From Yoonia ponticola (lineage in GTDB: Bacteria; Pseudomonadota; Alphaproteobacteria; Rhodobacterales; Rhodobacteraceae), in assembly GCF_014199395.1 (NCBI RefSeq), contig NZ_JACIJM010000001.1, forward strand, positions 310,001-374,000: DNA of 64,000 bases, read 5' to 3'. Positions 39,507 through 48,571 of this stretch are shown one piece after another. The first letter of the stretch is position 1. Each line of letters begins with the position of its first letter. The notes below the pieces were generated by a model that worked only from the letters and a program-made list of their open reading frames with translations, did not search any database and had not been told where the DNA came from. A program made the position numbers and the translations under genes.

Positions 39507-39593
39507 AGTGTACGCGCTATAAGCGACGGACAGTTCTACTGGGGAGGCGGTCAGATGTATTAGAGAACACCAATCTTTCGTTACGGAGAAAAG

Positions 39594-39863
39594 ATGTTCG
39601 AATTCGATACCTACAAACGGCGCCTGAACAACGAGAAACACGGCGTTGATTTACTCTACGCGGCCCTCATCTTTGATGGGCCAGTACTTACAAGGCAAGA
39701 CAATCGTCAAAGCTATGGCGAGGTTAGGTTAATCTCGCTTGGTTTAGTCGATGAGGCGCCATTCATCGTCGTCCACACCCAAAGAGGCGAAGCAACGCGT
39801 TTGATATCTGCGTGGCAAGGAGGCCGCAAAGACTATGTCCGATACAAAACGAATTTCCCTTGA
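39594..39863 (+). CDS. brnT: BrnT family toxin (type II toxin-antitoxin)
   Basis: The 89-residue protein matches BrnT (DUF497/COG2929), a RelE-like ribonuclease toxin that blocks translation. FEFDTYKRRLNNEKHGVDLLYAALIFDGPVLTRQDNR and the central YGEVRLISLGLVD are typical, followed by VHTQRGEATRLISAW with the arginine and threonine residues expected in the active region. A GGAG site lies 6 bases upstream. The brnA start lies within the last 29 bases of brnT, in the normal toxin-first order. It is inserted between rpmD and rplO, a remarkable place for a translation-targeting toxin. Confidence 0.85.
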   Translation: MFEFDTYKRRLNNEKHGVDLLYAALIFDGPVLTRQDNRQSYGEVRLISLGLVDEAPFIVVHTQRGEATRLISAWQGGRKDYVRYKTNFP

Positions 39864-40110
39864 AGAACTTCAGGCGCTTAAGGCCAGCGGCGATATTACT
39901 GGGCCAAAAACACATGCGGGGGGCGAAGACCTGCCTGATGACTTTTGGGATGATGCCGAACTTGTCATGCCCAAGGCAAAAACCGCGGTCAGTATGCGCG
40001 TCGACCCAGACGTCCTCGACTTCTTCAAAGAGCAAGGTAGCGGCCACCTGACCCGTATGCATGCGGTGCTGCGTGCATATGTCGATGCGCAAAAGCGTAT
40101 ACAGAATTAA
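39835..40110 (+). CDS. brnA: BrnA family antitoxin
   Basis: The 91-residue protein matches BrnA (COG3514/DUF4415). The N-terminal part is acidic (GGEDLPDDFWDDAELVMPKAK) and would wrap the toxin. The C-terminal ribbon-helix-helix VSMRVDPDVLDFFKEQGSGHLTRMHAVLRAYVDAQK would bind operator DNA and dimerise. It overlaps brnT by 29 bases in another frame, so expression is coupled. It probably represses the promoter at 39478-39506 through the palindrome there. Confidence 0.85.
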   Translation: MSDTKRISLEELQALKASGDITGPKTHAGGEDLPDDFWDDAELVMPKAKTAVSMRVDPDVLDFFKEQGSGHLTRMHAVLRAYVDAQKRIQN

Positions 40111-40240
40111 TCAGTGCCACTGCCCAACAAGCCGCCCGACGCCTTCCCAAGATCAGGGTCGCCCCTTGGGTGTCTCAGTCGCCGTACATGCAACGCACGC
40201 CCCGTTAACCACACAATCCCTGAAAGACTCGTCCAGCCCA

Positions 40241-40268
40241 GTGCACCTGTTGTGCACACCTTGTGCAC
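40241..40268. repeat. Phased array of three GTGCAC palindromes upstream of rplO
   Basis: GTGCAC occurs at 40241, 40252 and 40263, exactly 11 bp apart, so all three lie on one face of the helix. The core of the last two copies is TTGTGCACAC. The array lies about 72 bp before the -35 of the rplO promoter, in a 352-base gene-free spacer (40111-40462). It looks like an activator or repressor site array. A single TTGTGCACACGAG copy also occurs near 59576. Confidence 0.5.
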
Positions 40269-40339
40269 ACGAGTCACATCTCAAAAACCACCACCTCGGG
40301 CCAAATTAACCTAATTTTCACCGCAGCCCGCGCATACAC

Positions 40340-40368
40340 TTGATCCACGCACCGCTCCCGTCTATACG
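40340..40368 (+). promoter_or_regulatory. Promoter for rplO-secY-adk
   Basis: TTGATC (40340-40345), a 17-bp C-rich spacer and TATACG (40363-40368) lie 95 bp before rplO. It is the same TATACG -10 as in the rpsL and rpmC promoters. Confidence 0.62.
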
Positions 40369-40462
40369 CGCCCAGTCGGACCTCGTAATCCGACTCATTT
40401 GAAACGCCGTGTGCCCCATTTCCGTCGCTGGACGGGGTCCTCCGGCAATAGGAGAAGCGACA

Positions 40463-40945
40463 ATGTTTAAGTTGAACGAACTGTCTGACAACCCAGGCGC
40501 AACAAAATCCCGCAAGCGCGTTGCACGTGGTCCAGGTTCTGGCAAAGGTAAGATGGGTGGCCGTGGTATTAAAGGTCAAAAATCCCGTTCCGGTGTAGCC
40601 ATCAAAGGCTTCGAAGGCGGTCAGATGCCTATTTACCAACGTCTTCCAAAGCGTGGTTTCAACAACATCAACGCCAAGACATACTCTGTTGTGAACCTTG
40701 GTTTGATCCAGAAATTCATCGACGCTGGCAAAATCGACGCCAAAGCAGAGATCACAGAAGACGCACTGATCGCATCCGGTCTGGTACGTCGTCTCAAGGA
40801 CGGTATCCGCGTTCTTGCTAAAGGTGAGTTCACTGCAAAAGCCAACATCTCTGTTCACGGGGCCTCAAAAGGCGCTGTTGAAGCAGTCGAAAAGGCTGGC
40901 GGCAAGCTGACAACAACTGCTCCTGCGAAAGTAGTAGCCGAGTAA
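40463..40945 (+). CDS. rplO: 50S ribosomal protein L15
   Basis: L15 (160 residues) is a late assembly protein. [42 protein letters not shown] is the diagnostic glycine/arginine-rich N-terminus, followed by [17 protein letters not shown]. The N-terminus reads MFKLNEL rather than the usual MKLNEL, a one-residue insertion. ATG 40463 follows AGGAGA. A terminator-like stem lies between it and secY. Confidence 0.97.
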   Translation: MFKLNELSDNPGATKSRKRVARGPGSGKGKMGGRGIKGQKSRSGVAIKGFEGGQMPIYQRLPKRGFNNINAKTYSVVNLGLIQKFIDAGKIDAKAEITEDALIASGLVRRLKDGIRVLAKGEFTAKANISVHGASKGAVEAVEKAGGKLTTTAPAKVVAE

Positions 40946-40996
40946 GCCTTGTGAGCGGCCAATTGGTCGCTTACATACCAAACTCAAGTTTTCCCA

Positions 40997-41033
40997 AACG
41001 CCGCCACCCGGGAAACCGTTGGCGGCGTTTTTC
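40997..41033 (+). terminator. Terminator or attenuator between rplO and secY
   Basis: AACGCCGCC (40997-41005) pairs with GGCGGCGTT (41021-41029) and is followed by TTTTT. secY lies 17 bases further, so it would reduce rather than abolish secY transcription unless a promoter is missed. Confidence 0.7.
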
Positions 41034-41049
41034 ATGAGAAGAGACCCAT

Positions 41050-42411
41050 ATGGCATCCGCAGCAGAGCAAATGGCATCCAACATGAGCTGGGGGGCGTTC
41101 GGTAAAGCAACAGAGTTGCGCCAACGTATCCTGTTCACACTTGGCCTTTTGATTGTATACCGACTTGGCACATTCATTCCCGTACCGGGGATCGATGGTG
41201 CTGCCCTTCGTAGTTTTATGGAGGACGCTCAGGCTGGGATCGGTGGCATTCTGTCGATGTTCACCGGTGGTGCGCTGTCCCGCATGGGTATTTTTGCCCT
41301 TGGGATTATGCCGTACATCTCTGCGTCCATTGTGATCCAGCTGCTGTCCACGATGTGGGAGCCGCTGAAGAACCTCAAAAAAGAGGGTGAGCAGGGGCGT
41401 CGCAAGATTAACCAATACACACGTTATTTGACGGTGATCGTGGCGACGGCACAGGCGTTTGGCCTCGCGGCATCGCTAGAGGCTGGTGGCCTTGCATCCG
41501 ATCCGGGCATCTTCTTCCAAGCGTCTTGCATCATCACGATCGTTGGCGGCACCATGTTCCTGATGTGGCTTGGTGAGCAGATCACAGCACGCGGTATCGG
41601 TAACGGTATCTCCTTGATCATCTTCGTTGGTATCATCGCCGAAGTGCCATCAGCGCTCGCGCAGTTCCTGTCGCAAGGTCGGTCCGGTGCGATCAGCCCT
41701 GTGGTGATCATTGGCGTTATCCTAATGGTGATCGCTGTTCTGACGTTCGTAGTGTTCATGGAACGCAGCCTGCGGAAAATCCACATTCAGTACCCACGCC
41801 AACAGCGCGGTATGAAGGTTTACGACAGCTCGTCTTCACACCTGCCGATCAAGGTGAACCCAGCCGGTGTTATGCCCGCGATCTTCGCATCCGCATTGCT
41901 GTTGTTGCCAACAACGATCAGCACATTCTCTGGTGGGTCCACAAACCCCGTGATGTCCACGATCCTTGCGTACTTTGGCCCCGGCCAGCCGCTGTATCTG
42001 ATCTTTTTCACGGCGATGATCATCTTCTTCACCTACTTCTACACCAAAGAAGTGGCGTTTAAGACCGAAGAAGTCGCAGACAACCTCAAGAACCAGAACG
42101 GTTTTGTGCCGGGCATCCGTCCAGGCAAAAAGACCGCTGATTACCTTGATTACGTTGTGAACCGCATTCTGGTGCTTGGCTCTGGCTACCTTGCCTTGGT
42201 TGCACTGATGCCGGAAATCATCCGCTCGCAACTGTCTATCCCGTTCTACTTTGGCGGCACGTCGATCCTGATTATCGTGTCCGTCGGGATGGATACGATT
42301 CAGCAAATCCAATCGCATCTGCTTGCTCATCAGTACGAAGGTCTGATTGAAAAATCGCAACTCCGTGGTAAACGCGGCGGAGCAAAACGCAAAGGACCAT
42401 CTCGCCGATGA
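41050..42411 (+). CDS. secY: Preprotein translocase subunit SecY
   Basis: SecY (453 residues) forms the protein-conducting channel with SecE and SecG in the inner membrane, with ten transmembrane helices. [24 protein letters not shown] opens helix 1, and [15 protein letters not shown] is the conserved helix 2b region. [30 protein letters not shown] marks helix 5. The basic loop [19 protein letters not shown] is the SecA/ribosome contact. The C-terminus is basic ([14 protein letters not shown]). It shares four bases with adk. Confidence 0.98.
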   Translation: MASAAEQMASNMSWGAFGKATELRQRILFTLGLLIVYRLGTFIPVPGIDGAALRSFMEDAQAGIGGILSMFTGGALSRMGIFALGIMPYISASIVIQLLSTMWEPLKNLKKEGEQGRRKINQYTRYLTVIVATAQAFGLAASLEAGGLASDPGIFFQASCIITIVGGTMFLMWLGEQITARGIGNGISLIIFVGIIAEVPSALAQFLSQGRSGAISPVVIIGVILMVIAVLTFVVFMERSLRKIHIQYPRQQRGMKVYDSSSSHLPIKVNPAGVMPAIFASALLLLPTTISTFSGGSTNPVMSTILAYFGPGQPLYLIFFTAMIIFFTYFYTKEVAFKTEEVADNLKNQNGFVPGIRPGKKTADYLDYVVNRILVLGSGYLALVALMPEIIRSQLSIPFYFGGTSILIIVSVGMDTIQQIQSHLLAHQYEGLIEKSQLRGKRGGAKRKGPSRR

Positions 42412-43052
42412 ATATTATTCTGCTTGGACCGCCGGGGGCGGGTAAAGGAACACAGGCCCGTAAACTGGTCGAAGAGCGGAATATGGTTCAGCTGAGCACG
42501 GGTGACATGCTGCGCGCGGCAAAGTCATCCGGCACAGAGATGGGCAAGAAAGTCGCGGCTGTGATGGACGCAGGCAATCTTGTCACCGACGAGATCGTGA
42601 TCGGATTGATCCGCGAACAGCTAGAGGCGGACAACGGGGCTGACGGCTATATTTTTGACGGCTTCCCACGCACGCTGCCGCAGGCTGATGCGCTGGGTGA
42701 ATTGCTGGTAGAGATGGGCGAGACCCTAGACCGCGTGATCGAAATGCAAGTTGATGACGAAGCACTGGTTGCCCGCATCACCGCGCGTTCCACATGCGGT
42801 GGCTGCGGTGAGGTCTACAACGACAACACCAAGCCAATCCCTGCGGATGGCAAATGCAGCAACTGCGGCGCGTCCGATTTCCAACGCCGTGCGGATGATA
42901 ACGAGGACAGTCTCAAGACGCGCTTGCTGGCCTACTACAAGCAGACGTCGCCGCTGGTAGGGTACTACTATGCAAAGGGCGATCTGTCCTCTGTAAACGG
43001 CTTGGCTTCGATGGACGAAGTCGCTGGCAGCATTAAAGCCGCACTCGCATAG
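42408..43052 (+). CDS. adk: Adenylate kinase with zinc LID
   Basis: Adenylate kinase (214 residues) interconverts ATP + AMP and 2 ADP. The P-loop is [10 protein letters not shown] (7-16), the AMP site contains STGDMLRAA, and the [10 protein letters not shown] motif is intact. The LID carries a Cys4 zinc-type motif (C130, C133, C150, C153: CGGC ... CSNC), seen in many alphaproteobacterial and Gram-positive enzymes. The start overlaps the secY stop (ATGA), so the two are coupled, as is common. Confidence 0.97.
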   Translation: MNIILLGPPGAGKGTQARKLVEERNMVQLSTGDMLRAAKSSGTEMGKKVAAVMDAGNLVTDEIVIGLIREQLEADNGADGYIFDGFPRTLPQADALGELLVEMGETLDRVIEMQVDDEALVARITARSTCGGCGEVYNDNTKPIPADGKCSNCGASDFQRRADDNEDSLKTRLLAYYKQTSPLVGYYYAKGDLSSVNGLASMDEVAGSIKAALA

Positions 43053-43075
43053 TCTGGCCCCCTAGAATGAAGTAA

Positions 43076-43105
43076 AAGCCGTCTGAATAATCAGGCGGCT
43101 TTCTG
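43076..43105 (+). terminator. Terminator after adk
   Basis: AAAGCCGTCTGA pairs with TCAGGCGGCTTT around ATAA, with a short T-rich end. It separates rplO-secY-adk from rpsM. Confidence 0.75.
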
Positions 43106-43143
43106 CTTTTGCAGAGGGTGGAACGGGCGGCGGATAAGGGGTC

Positions 43144-43172
43144 TTGACCCCCCGCGCGAACACTCCTAAACA
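43144..43172 (+). promoter_or_regulatory. Candidate promoter of the alpha operon
   Basis: TTGACC (43144-43149), a 17-bp C-rich spacer and TAAACA (43167-43172) lie 155 bp before rpsM. The -10 is weak, but a promoter is required after the adk terminator. Confidence 0.38.
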
Positions 43173-43326
43173 CCCCCATCTCTTATGAGAATCATTTTGT
43201 GTATGTCGGGTCGCACCTGACAATCACAGCTACCTCGATATGACGCAGCCCGGCGCCTTTAGGTCCGGGCTTCCGTTGTGAAAAAAGGGTCTGGTATCAC
43301 GGACCCGCAACGTAAAGGAAATGCAC

Positions 43327-43695
43327 GTGGCACGTATTGCTGGCGTAAACATCCCAACAGGAAAGCGCGTTCCAATCGCTCTGACCTACATTACCGGTAT
43401 CGGTAGTGCAAAAGCTGAAGAAATCTGCGAAGCCGTAGGCATCGAGCGGACACGTCGTGTGAACGAACTGTCTGACGCAGAAGTTCTGAAAGTTCGTGAA
43501 TACATCGACGAAAACCTGATGGTTGAAGGTGACCTGCGTCGTGAGACACAGATGAACATCAAACGCCTGATGGATCTTGGTTGCTACCGTGGCCTGCGTC
43601 ACCGTCGGAACCTTCCTGTGCGCGGTCAGCGTACATCAACTAACGCACGTACTCGCAAAGGCCCTGCAAAGGCCATTGCTGGTAAGAAGAAATAA
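43327..43695 (+). CDS. rpsM: 30S ribosomal protein S13
   Basis: S13 (122 residues) contacts the P-site tRNA and bridges to the 50[34 protein letters not shown] contains the helix-two-turn-helix motif, and [32 protein letters not shown] is the canonical tail. I choose GTG 43327 rather than ATG 43321 because the AAGGAA site ends at 43320, leaving a normal gap only for the GTG, and because the family starts with ARIAGV. Confidence 0.95.
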   Translation: MARIAGVNIPTGKRVPIALTYITGIGSAKAEEICEAVGIERTRRVNELSDAEVLKVREYIDENLMVEGDLRRETQMNIKRLMDLGCYRGLRHRRNLPVRGQRTSTNARTRKGPAKAIAGKKK

Positions 43696-43710
43696 GGGAG
43701 GGCTGATATC

Positions 43711-44100
43711 ATGGCACGCGAAGCTAAACGCACCAAGAAGAAGGTCTCCAAGAACATCGCCGCTGGCGTTGCTCACGTGAACTCTTCGTTCAACAACACA
43801 AAAATCCTGATCTCTGACGTACAGGGCAACGCGATCGCATGGTCGTCTGCTGGTACGATGGGTTTCAAAGGGTCCCGGAAATCCACACCTTACGCGGCTC
43901 AGATGGCTGCAGAAGATGCTGGCAAAAAAGCACAAGACCACGGCGTGAAAACGCTTGAAGTTGAAGTGCAAGGTCCGGGTTCCGGTCGCGAGTCCGCATT
44001 GCGCGCACTTGCTGCTATCGGTTTCAACATCACATCGATCCGTGACGTGACACCAATGGCACACAACGGCTGCCGCCCACCAAAGCGTCGCCGCGTCTAA
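43711..44100 (+). CDS. rpsK: 30S ribosomal protein S11
   Basis: S11 (129 residues) lies on the platform near the E site. [48 protein letters not shown] and the C-terminal [18 protein letters not shown] are canonical; the AHNGCR asparagine is converted to isoaspartate in E. coli. It lies 15 bases after rpsM and is followed by a long hairpin before rpoA. Confidence 0.98.
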   Translation: MAREAKRTKKKVSKNIAAGVAHVNSSFNNTKILISDVQGNAIAWSSAGTMGFKGSRKSTPYAAQMAAEDAGKKAQDHGVKTLEVEVQGPGSGRESALRALAAIGFNITSIRDVTPMAHNGCRPPKRRRV

Positions 44101-44114
44101 GCGAATTACCCGTG

Positions 44115-44155
44115 ATGGGGCTGTGCAATTTGCACGGCCCCATTCCGTCATTTTG
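44115..44155 (+). terminator. Long stem-loop between rpsK and rpoA
   Basis: ATGGGGC-T-GTGCAA pairs with TTGCAC-G-GCCCCAT (44115-44143), a 14-bp stem with one wobble, followed by TCATTTT. The T tract is interrupted, so it may be a partial terminator that sets the rpoA level. Confidence 0.55.
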
Positions 44156-44210
44156 AAACCTCGGGCGTTTGCCTTTTGATCATGAAAGGCAGACTGGAAT
44201 GGAGGGACAC

Positions 44211-45227
44211 ATGATCCACAAGAACTGGGCTGAATTAATTAAGCCAACACAGCTGGAAGTGAAGCCGGGTAATGACCCAGCTCGCCAAGCCACTGTAATC
44301 GCCGAACCGCTAGAGCGCGGCTTTGGTCTGACACTGGGCAACGCCCTGCGTCGTATTTTGATGTCATCGCTGCAAGGTGCTGCCATCACTGCTGTTCAGA
44401 TCGACAACGTTCTGCACGAATTCAGCTCTGTGTCTGGTGTACGTGAAGACGTTACAGATATCGTTCTGAACCTCAAAGGCGTCGCTATCCGTATGGATGT
44501 CGAAGGTCCAAAGCGTTTGAGCGTGCAAGCCAAAGGTCCAGGTGTTGTTACTGCTGGTGACATCTCTGAAACCAACGGCATCGAAGTGCTGAACAAAGAT
44601 CACATCATCTGTCACCTCGACGATGGCGCCGATCTTTACATGGAACTGACCGTGAATACCGGTAAGGGCTATGTCGCTGCTGAGAAAAACAAACCAGAAG
44701 ACGCGCCAATCGGCATGATCTCAATCGACGCGATCTACTCGCCGGTTAAGAAAGTGTCCTATGACGTGCAGCCGACCCGTGAAGGTCAGGTTCTGGACTA
44801 TGACAAACTGACGATGAAAGTCGAAACAGACGGGTCTTTGACACCTGACGATGCAGTTGCTTACGCGGCCCGCATTTTGCAGGATCAACTGTCGATCTTC
44901 GTCAACTTCGACGAGCCTGAATCAGCAACTGCTGGTGCAGACGATGACGGTCTTGAATTCAACCCGCTGCTTCTTAAGAAAGTAGACGAGTTGGAACTGT
45001 CTGTTCGTTCCGCGAACTGCCTCAAGAACGACAACATCGTGTACATCGGTGATCTGATCCAGAAAACCGAAGCTGAAATGCTGCGCACGCCTAACTTTGG
45101 CCGGAAGTCTTTGAACGAAATCAAAGAAGTCCTGTCCGGTATGGGGCTGCACCTCGGCATGGACGTTGAGGACTGGCCACCAGACAACATCGAAGATCTT
45201 GCGAAGAAATTCGAAGATCAGTTCTAA
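44211..45227 (+). CDS. rpoA: DNA-directed RNA polymerase subunit alpha
   Basis: Alpha (338 residues) dimerises to scaffold RNA polymerase. The N-terminal domain includes [26 protein letters not shown], and a flexible linker leads to the C-terminal domain with [46 protein letters not shown], which binds UP elements and activators. ATG 44211 follows GGAGGG. The frame is open 14 codons upstream without support. With rpoB and rpoC in the same window, all large polymerase subunits are encoded here. Confidence 0.99.
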   Translation: MIHKNWAELIKPTQLEVKPGNDPARQATVIAEPLERGFGLTLGNALRRILMSSLQGAAITAVQIDNVLHEFSSVSGVREDVTDIVLNLKGVAIRMDVEGPKRLSVQAKGPGVVTAGDISETNGIEVLNKDHIICHLDDGADLYMELTVNTGKGYVAAEKNKPEDAPIGMISIDAIYSPVKKVSYDVQPTREGQVLDYDKLTMKVETDGSLTPDDAVAYAARILQDQLSIFVNFDEPESATAGADDDGLEFNPLLLKKVDELELSVRSANCLKNDNIVYIGDLIQKTEAEMLRTPNFGRKSLNEIKEVLSGMGLHLGMDVEDWPPDNIEDLAKKFEDQF

Positions 45228-45233
45228 GTTTTT

Positions 45234-45255
45234 GGGTGGGCCTTCGGGCCCATCC
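45234..45255 (+). other. UUCG-capped hairpin between rpoA and rplQ
   Basis: GGGTGGGCC and GGCCCATCC flank a TTCG tetraloop. No T tract follows. It lies directly after the rpoA stop and probably shields the rpoA mRNA end or modulates readthrough to rplQ. Confidence 0.45.
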
Positions 45256-45363
45256 GCACAAATGCCGGCGTTAGATCGGGAACATCTGGGCAATTCTGCC
45301 CCAATAGAGTGGGGGACACGCATCCCTTGCCAGACAAAGCATAAAGCACTTTAGGAGAATAAA

Positions 45364-45777
45364 ATGCGCCACGGACATGGTTACCGTAAACTAAACCGCA
45401 CACACGAGCACCGCAAAGCGATGTTCGCGAACATGGCTGGCTCTTTGATCGAGCACGAGCAGATCAAAACGACGCTGCCAAAAGCCAAAGAATTGAAGCG
45501 CGTGATCGAGAAACTCGTCACACTCGCAAAACGCGGCGACTTGCACGCACGTCGTCAAGCAAACGCACAGCTGAAGCAAGAAATGCACACAGCACGTTTG
45601 TTCGAAATCCTCGGCCCACGTTACAAAGACCGCCAAGGTGGCTACGTCCGCGTAATGAAAGCTGGCTTCCGCTACGGCGACATGGCGCCAATGGCGATCA
45701 TCGAATTCGTTGACCGCGACGTAGACGCGAAAGGCGCTGCTGACAAAGTACGCCTTGCAGCGGCAGACGCAGAGTAA
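45364..45777 (+). CDS. rplQ: 50S ribosomal protein L17
   Basis: L17 (137 residues) lies near the tunnel exit. [45 protein letters not shown] is diagnostic. A basic middle and a C-terminal alanine/aspartate-rich tail complete it. ATG 45364 follows AGGAG. It is the last gene of the ribosomal cluster and has a terminator. Confidence 0.98.
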   Translation: MRHGHGYRKLNRTHEHRKAMFANMAGSLIEHEQIKTTLPKAKELKRVIEKLVTLAKRGDLHARRQANAQLKQEMHTARLFEILGPRYKDRQGGYVRVMKAGFRYGDMAPMAIIEFVDRDVDAKGAADKVRLAAADAE

Positions 45778-45801
45778 GCCAATCGGCTAAGTATTCGGAA
45801 G

Positions 45802-45832
45802 AGCCCCGTGCATCACGCGCGGGGCTTTTTCT
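45802..45832 (+). terminator. Terminator of the alpha operon
   Basis: AGCCCCGTG pairs with GCGCGGGGCT and is followed by TTTTTCTTT. It ends the ribosomal cluster. Confidence 0.9.
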
Positions 45833-45867
45833 TTGTCTCCCTCAAATTTAGCGCGTAGGTTGCGGAT

Positions 45868-47178
45868 ATGTCTGATCTTTTTGGAACCTCTGCTGCCGCT
45901 CCTGTCGCTGGTCCGCGCCCCTTGGCCGACCGTTTGCGTCCGCAGGTGTTGGGCGACGTGATCGGTCAGGAACAGGTGCTAGGCCCCGATGCGCCGCTTG
46001 GCACGATGTTGTCGTCAGGGTCGCTATCGTCGCTGATTTTCTGGGGACCGCCCGGCGTTGGTAAAACGACAATCGCACGGTTGCTGGCAAACGAATCCGA
46101 CCTGCATTTCGTCCAGATTTCCGCGATTTTCACTGGCATGCCTGATCTGCGCAAAGTCTTTGATGCCGCGAAAATCCGTCGTCAAAACGGCAAGGGTACG
46201 CTGCTGTTTGTGGACGAAATCCACCGTTTCAACAAAGCGCAGCAAGATGGATTCCTGCCCTATATGGAAGACGGCACGATCCTTTTGGTTGGGGCCACGA
46301 CTGAGAATCCGTCGTTCGAATTGAACGCCGCGGTGCTGTCGCGCTCTCAGGTGCTGATTCTCACGCGCTTGAACACCGATGATCTGGAACGCCTTGCGCA
46401 ACGGGCCGAGGCAGAACTGGATCGCAAGCTGCCGCTTGATCCGGCCGCTCGGATCGCCTTGATCGATATGGCTGATGGTGACGGGCGCGGATTGTTGAAC
46501 TTGATCGAACAGATCGCGGCTTGGAAGATTGACGGGCAGTTGGGCGTTGATGCGCTGACGAAGCGTCTGATGAAGCGCGCTGCGAAATACGACAAATCCG
46601 GCGAAGAGCACTATAACCTGATCAGCGCCTTGCATAAATCGGTGCGCGGCTCTGATCCTGACGCCGCGCTTTACTGGTTCGCGCGGATGCTGACGGGTGG
46701 CGAAGACCCGCGTTACTTGGCCCGCCGCATCACGCGGATGGCGGTTGAGGACATCGCGTTAGCTGACCCGCAAGCGCACCGCGTGTGTCTGGATGCGTGG
46801 GAAACTTATGAACGGCTTGGCTCGCCTGAAGGTGAATTGGCATTGGCGGGGGCTGTGACGTATCTTGCGCTCGCGCCAAAATCGAACGCTGTCTATGTGG
46901 CGTATAAGGCCGCAATGAATGCTGCAAAGAAGCATGGTTCAGAGCCGCCGCCCGCGCATATTCTCAACGCGCCGACGACGTTGATGAAAGAGCAGGGGTT
47001 TGGTGCGGGCTATGCCTATGACCACGATGCGGAAGACGGATTTAGCGGTCAAAACTACTTCCCCGAAACCATGAAACGTGGTGAATATTACCTGCCTGTT
47101 GATCGCGGATTTGAGCGTGATTTGAAAAAGCGGGTAGATTATTTCGCGGGCCTTCGGGCAAAAAGGAACAGGTCATGA
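45868..47178 (+). CDS. rarA: Replication-associated recombination protein RarA (MgsA)
   Basis: RarA (436 residues) is an AAA+ ATPase related to clamp loaders that acts at stalled replication forks. Walker A is GPPGVGKTT (60-68), Walker B is LLFVDEIHRF with D116/E117, and sensor 1 lies in LLVGATTENPSFELNAAVLSR. The C-terminal tetramerisation part contains GEEHYNLISALHKSVRGSDPDAALYWFARML and ends with a YLPVDRGFERDLKKRVDYF-type tail. Its stop overlaps crcB by four bases, starting a run of five overlapping genes. Confidence 0.95.
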   Translation: MSDLFGTSAAAPVAGPRPLADRLRPQVLGDVIGQEQVLGPDAPLGTMLSSGSLSSLIFWGPPGVGKTTIARLLANESDLHFVQISAIFTGMPDLRKVFDAAKIRRQNGKGTLLFVDEIHRFNKAQQDGFLPYMEDGTILLVGATTENPSFELNAAVLSRSQVLILTRLNTDDLERLAQRAEAELDRKLPLDPAARIALIDMADGDGRGLLNLIEQIAAWKIDGQLGVDALTKRLMKRAAKYDKSGEEHYNLISALHKSVRGSDPDAALYWFARMLTGGEDPRYLARRITRMAVEDIALADPQAHRVCLDAWETYERLGSPEGELALAGAVTYLALAPKSNAVYVAYKAAMNAAKKHGSEPPPAHILNAPTTLMKEQGFGAGYAYDHDAEDGFSGQNYFPETMKRGEYYLPVDRGFERDLKKRVDYFAGLRAKRNRS

Positions 47179-47525
47179 CGCTGATCTCTGTGGCCGTGGG
47201 CGGTGCGTTGGGCGCGGTTTTGCGCTACCTTGTGGGCCTTGCCGTAATGTTCCCGCTGGGCACGTTAACCGTGAATACGGTGGGGTCACTAGCCATCGGA
47301 GCGATCTGGGCATTGGTCCACGCAAAGGGGCTGCACGCATGGTTGCCGTTCCTGATGACCGGTTTTTTGGGCGGATTCACTACTTTTTCGGCTTTTTCTC
47401 TCGATACGTTACGATTGGTTGAGGCGGGAAGGCTGGCGGCGGCTGGTGGATATGTTATGGCATCCGTTCTGTTATCGCTGGCGGCCTGTGCTGTCGGCCT
47501 TTGGATTTTTAGGGGCATCGCATGA
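47175..47525 (+). CDS. crcB: Fluoride channel CrcB (Fluc)
   Basis: CrcB (116 residues) is a small four-helix membrane protein that dimerises into a fluoride-export channel. The start MTLISVAVGGALGAVLRYLVG and the motif FLMTGFLGGFTTFSAFSLDTLRL are diagnostic, with the phenylalanine/threonine residues of the pore. No fluoride riboswitch is visible, because the gene is embedded between rarA and rluC with four-base overlaps on both sides. It is therefore expressed as part of this run. Confidence 0.93.
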   Translation: MTLISVAVGGALGAVLRYLVGLAVMFPLGTLTVNTVGSLAIGAIWALVHAKGLHAWLPFLMTGFLGGFTTFSAFSLDTLRLVEAGRLAAAGGYVMASVLLSLAACAVGLWIFRGIA

Positions 47526-48571
47526 GCGGCGTACAAACACGGGTCGTTGGACCAGATGAAGGTGATCAACGGCTGGACCGCTACATGCGGCGTTTGTTCC
47601 CGCATGTGACCCAAGGGCGCATGGAAAAGATGTGCCGTAAAGGCGAGGTCCGTGTGAATGGCGGCCGCGTCAAATCAAACAGCCGTGTTGAGGTGGGCGA
47701 TAAGGTCCGCATTCCGCCGCTGCCGACTGAAGCGGAAGCCGCAGAAGCGTCGAAGCTGGCGAAGCATGGTGTGACCAAGGCAGATGCAAAGCTGATCCAG
47801 TCCTGCGTGATCTACCGCGACGACCACATGATCGTGATTAACAAACCGGCAGGTCTTGCGACCCAAGGCGGCACGAACACCACGCGCCACGTTGACGGTC
47901 TGTCCGAAGCGTTGATGTTTGATTACGACGAAAAGCCACGGCTTGTGCACCGCTTGGATAAGGACACGTCGGGCGTTCTGGTTCTGGCGCGGACCCGTAT
48001 GGCGGCGCGTTTGCTCACCGAGAATATGAAGCACCGTGAGACCCGTAAAATCTACTGGGCCGCGATTGCTGGCGTACCACATCCGCGTGCGGCGACGATC
48101 AAATATGGTCTCGTGAAATCCGGTGGCGGTCGAGGCGGCGAGAACGAAAAGATGCATTGCGTGCATCCTGCCGAAGTTGCCAACACCGAAGGCGCGAAAC
48201 GTGCGACGTCCGACTACGCCGTGATGGATACGCTTGGATCGCGTGCGTCGTGGTGCGCACTTGTGCCAATCACAGGCCGGACCCACCAGTTGCGCGCGCA
48301 TATGGCCGAGATTGGTCATCCGATTGTCGGCGACGGCAAATACGGCGGGTCCGAGCAAGAGAACCTTGGCGACGGTTGGGGCTCTGGTATGGGCAGTGAA
48401 ATTGGTCGCAAGATGCACCTGCATGCCCGTAGCCTCAAGATCGAACACCCGATGACAGGCGCGATCATGGATTTCATCGCGCCATTGCCGGATCACATGC
48501 AAAAGACGTGGGATTTTGTGGGCTGGCACGTGAGCCATGCGCCTGCTGATCCGTTCAATATGCCTGACTGA
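47522..48571 (+). CDS. rluC: RluC/D-type 23S rRNA pseudouridine synthase
   Basis: The 349-residue enzyme has an N-terminal S4 RNA-binding domain (residues about 15-75, RMEKMCRKGEVRVNGGRVKSNSRVEVGDKVRIPP). The RsuA/RluA catalytic domain follows, with the aspartate in LVHRLDKDTSG (D146). The KPAGLATQGG motif precedes it and ALVPITGRTHQLRAHM follows. It isomerises uridines in 23S rRNA. RluC is the most likely relative, though RluD-type specificity cannot be ruled out. It overlaps crcB by four bases and the HAD gene by one. Confidence 0.85.
   Translation: MSGVQTRVVGPDEGDQRLDRYMRRLFPHVTQGRMEKMCRKGEVRVNGGRVKSNSRVEVGDKVRIPPLPTEAEAAEASKLAKHGVTKADAKLIQSCVIYRDDHMIVINKPAGLATQGGTNTTRHVDGLSEALMFDYDEKPRLVHRLDKDTSGVLVLARTRMAARLLTENMKHRETRKIYWAAIAGVPHPRAATIKYGLVKSGGGRGGENEKMHCVHPAEVANTEGAKRATSDYAVMDTLGSRASWCALVPITGRTHQLRAHMAEIGHPIVGDGKYGGSEQENLGDGWGSGMGSEIGRKMHLHARSLKIEHPMTGAIMDFIAPLPDHMQKTWDFVGWHVSHAPADPFNMPD

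Noticed and set aside
47175..47178. Fluoride riboswitch before crcB
   Set aside because: crcB overlaps the end of rarA, so no leader exists.
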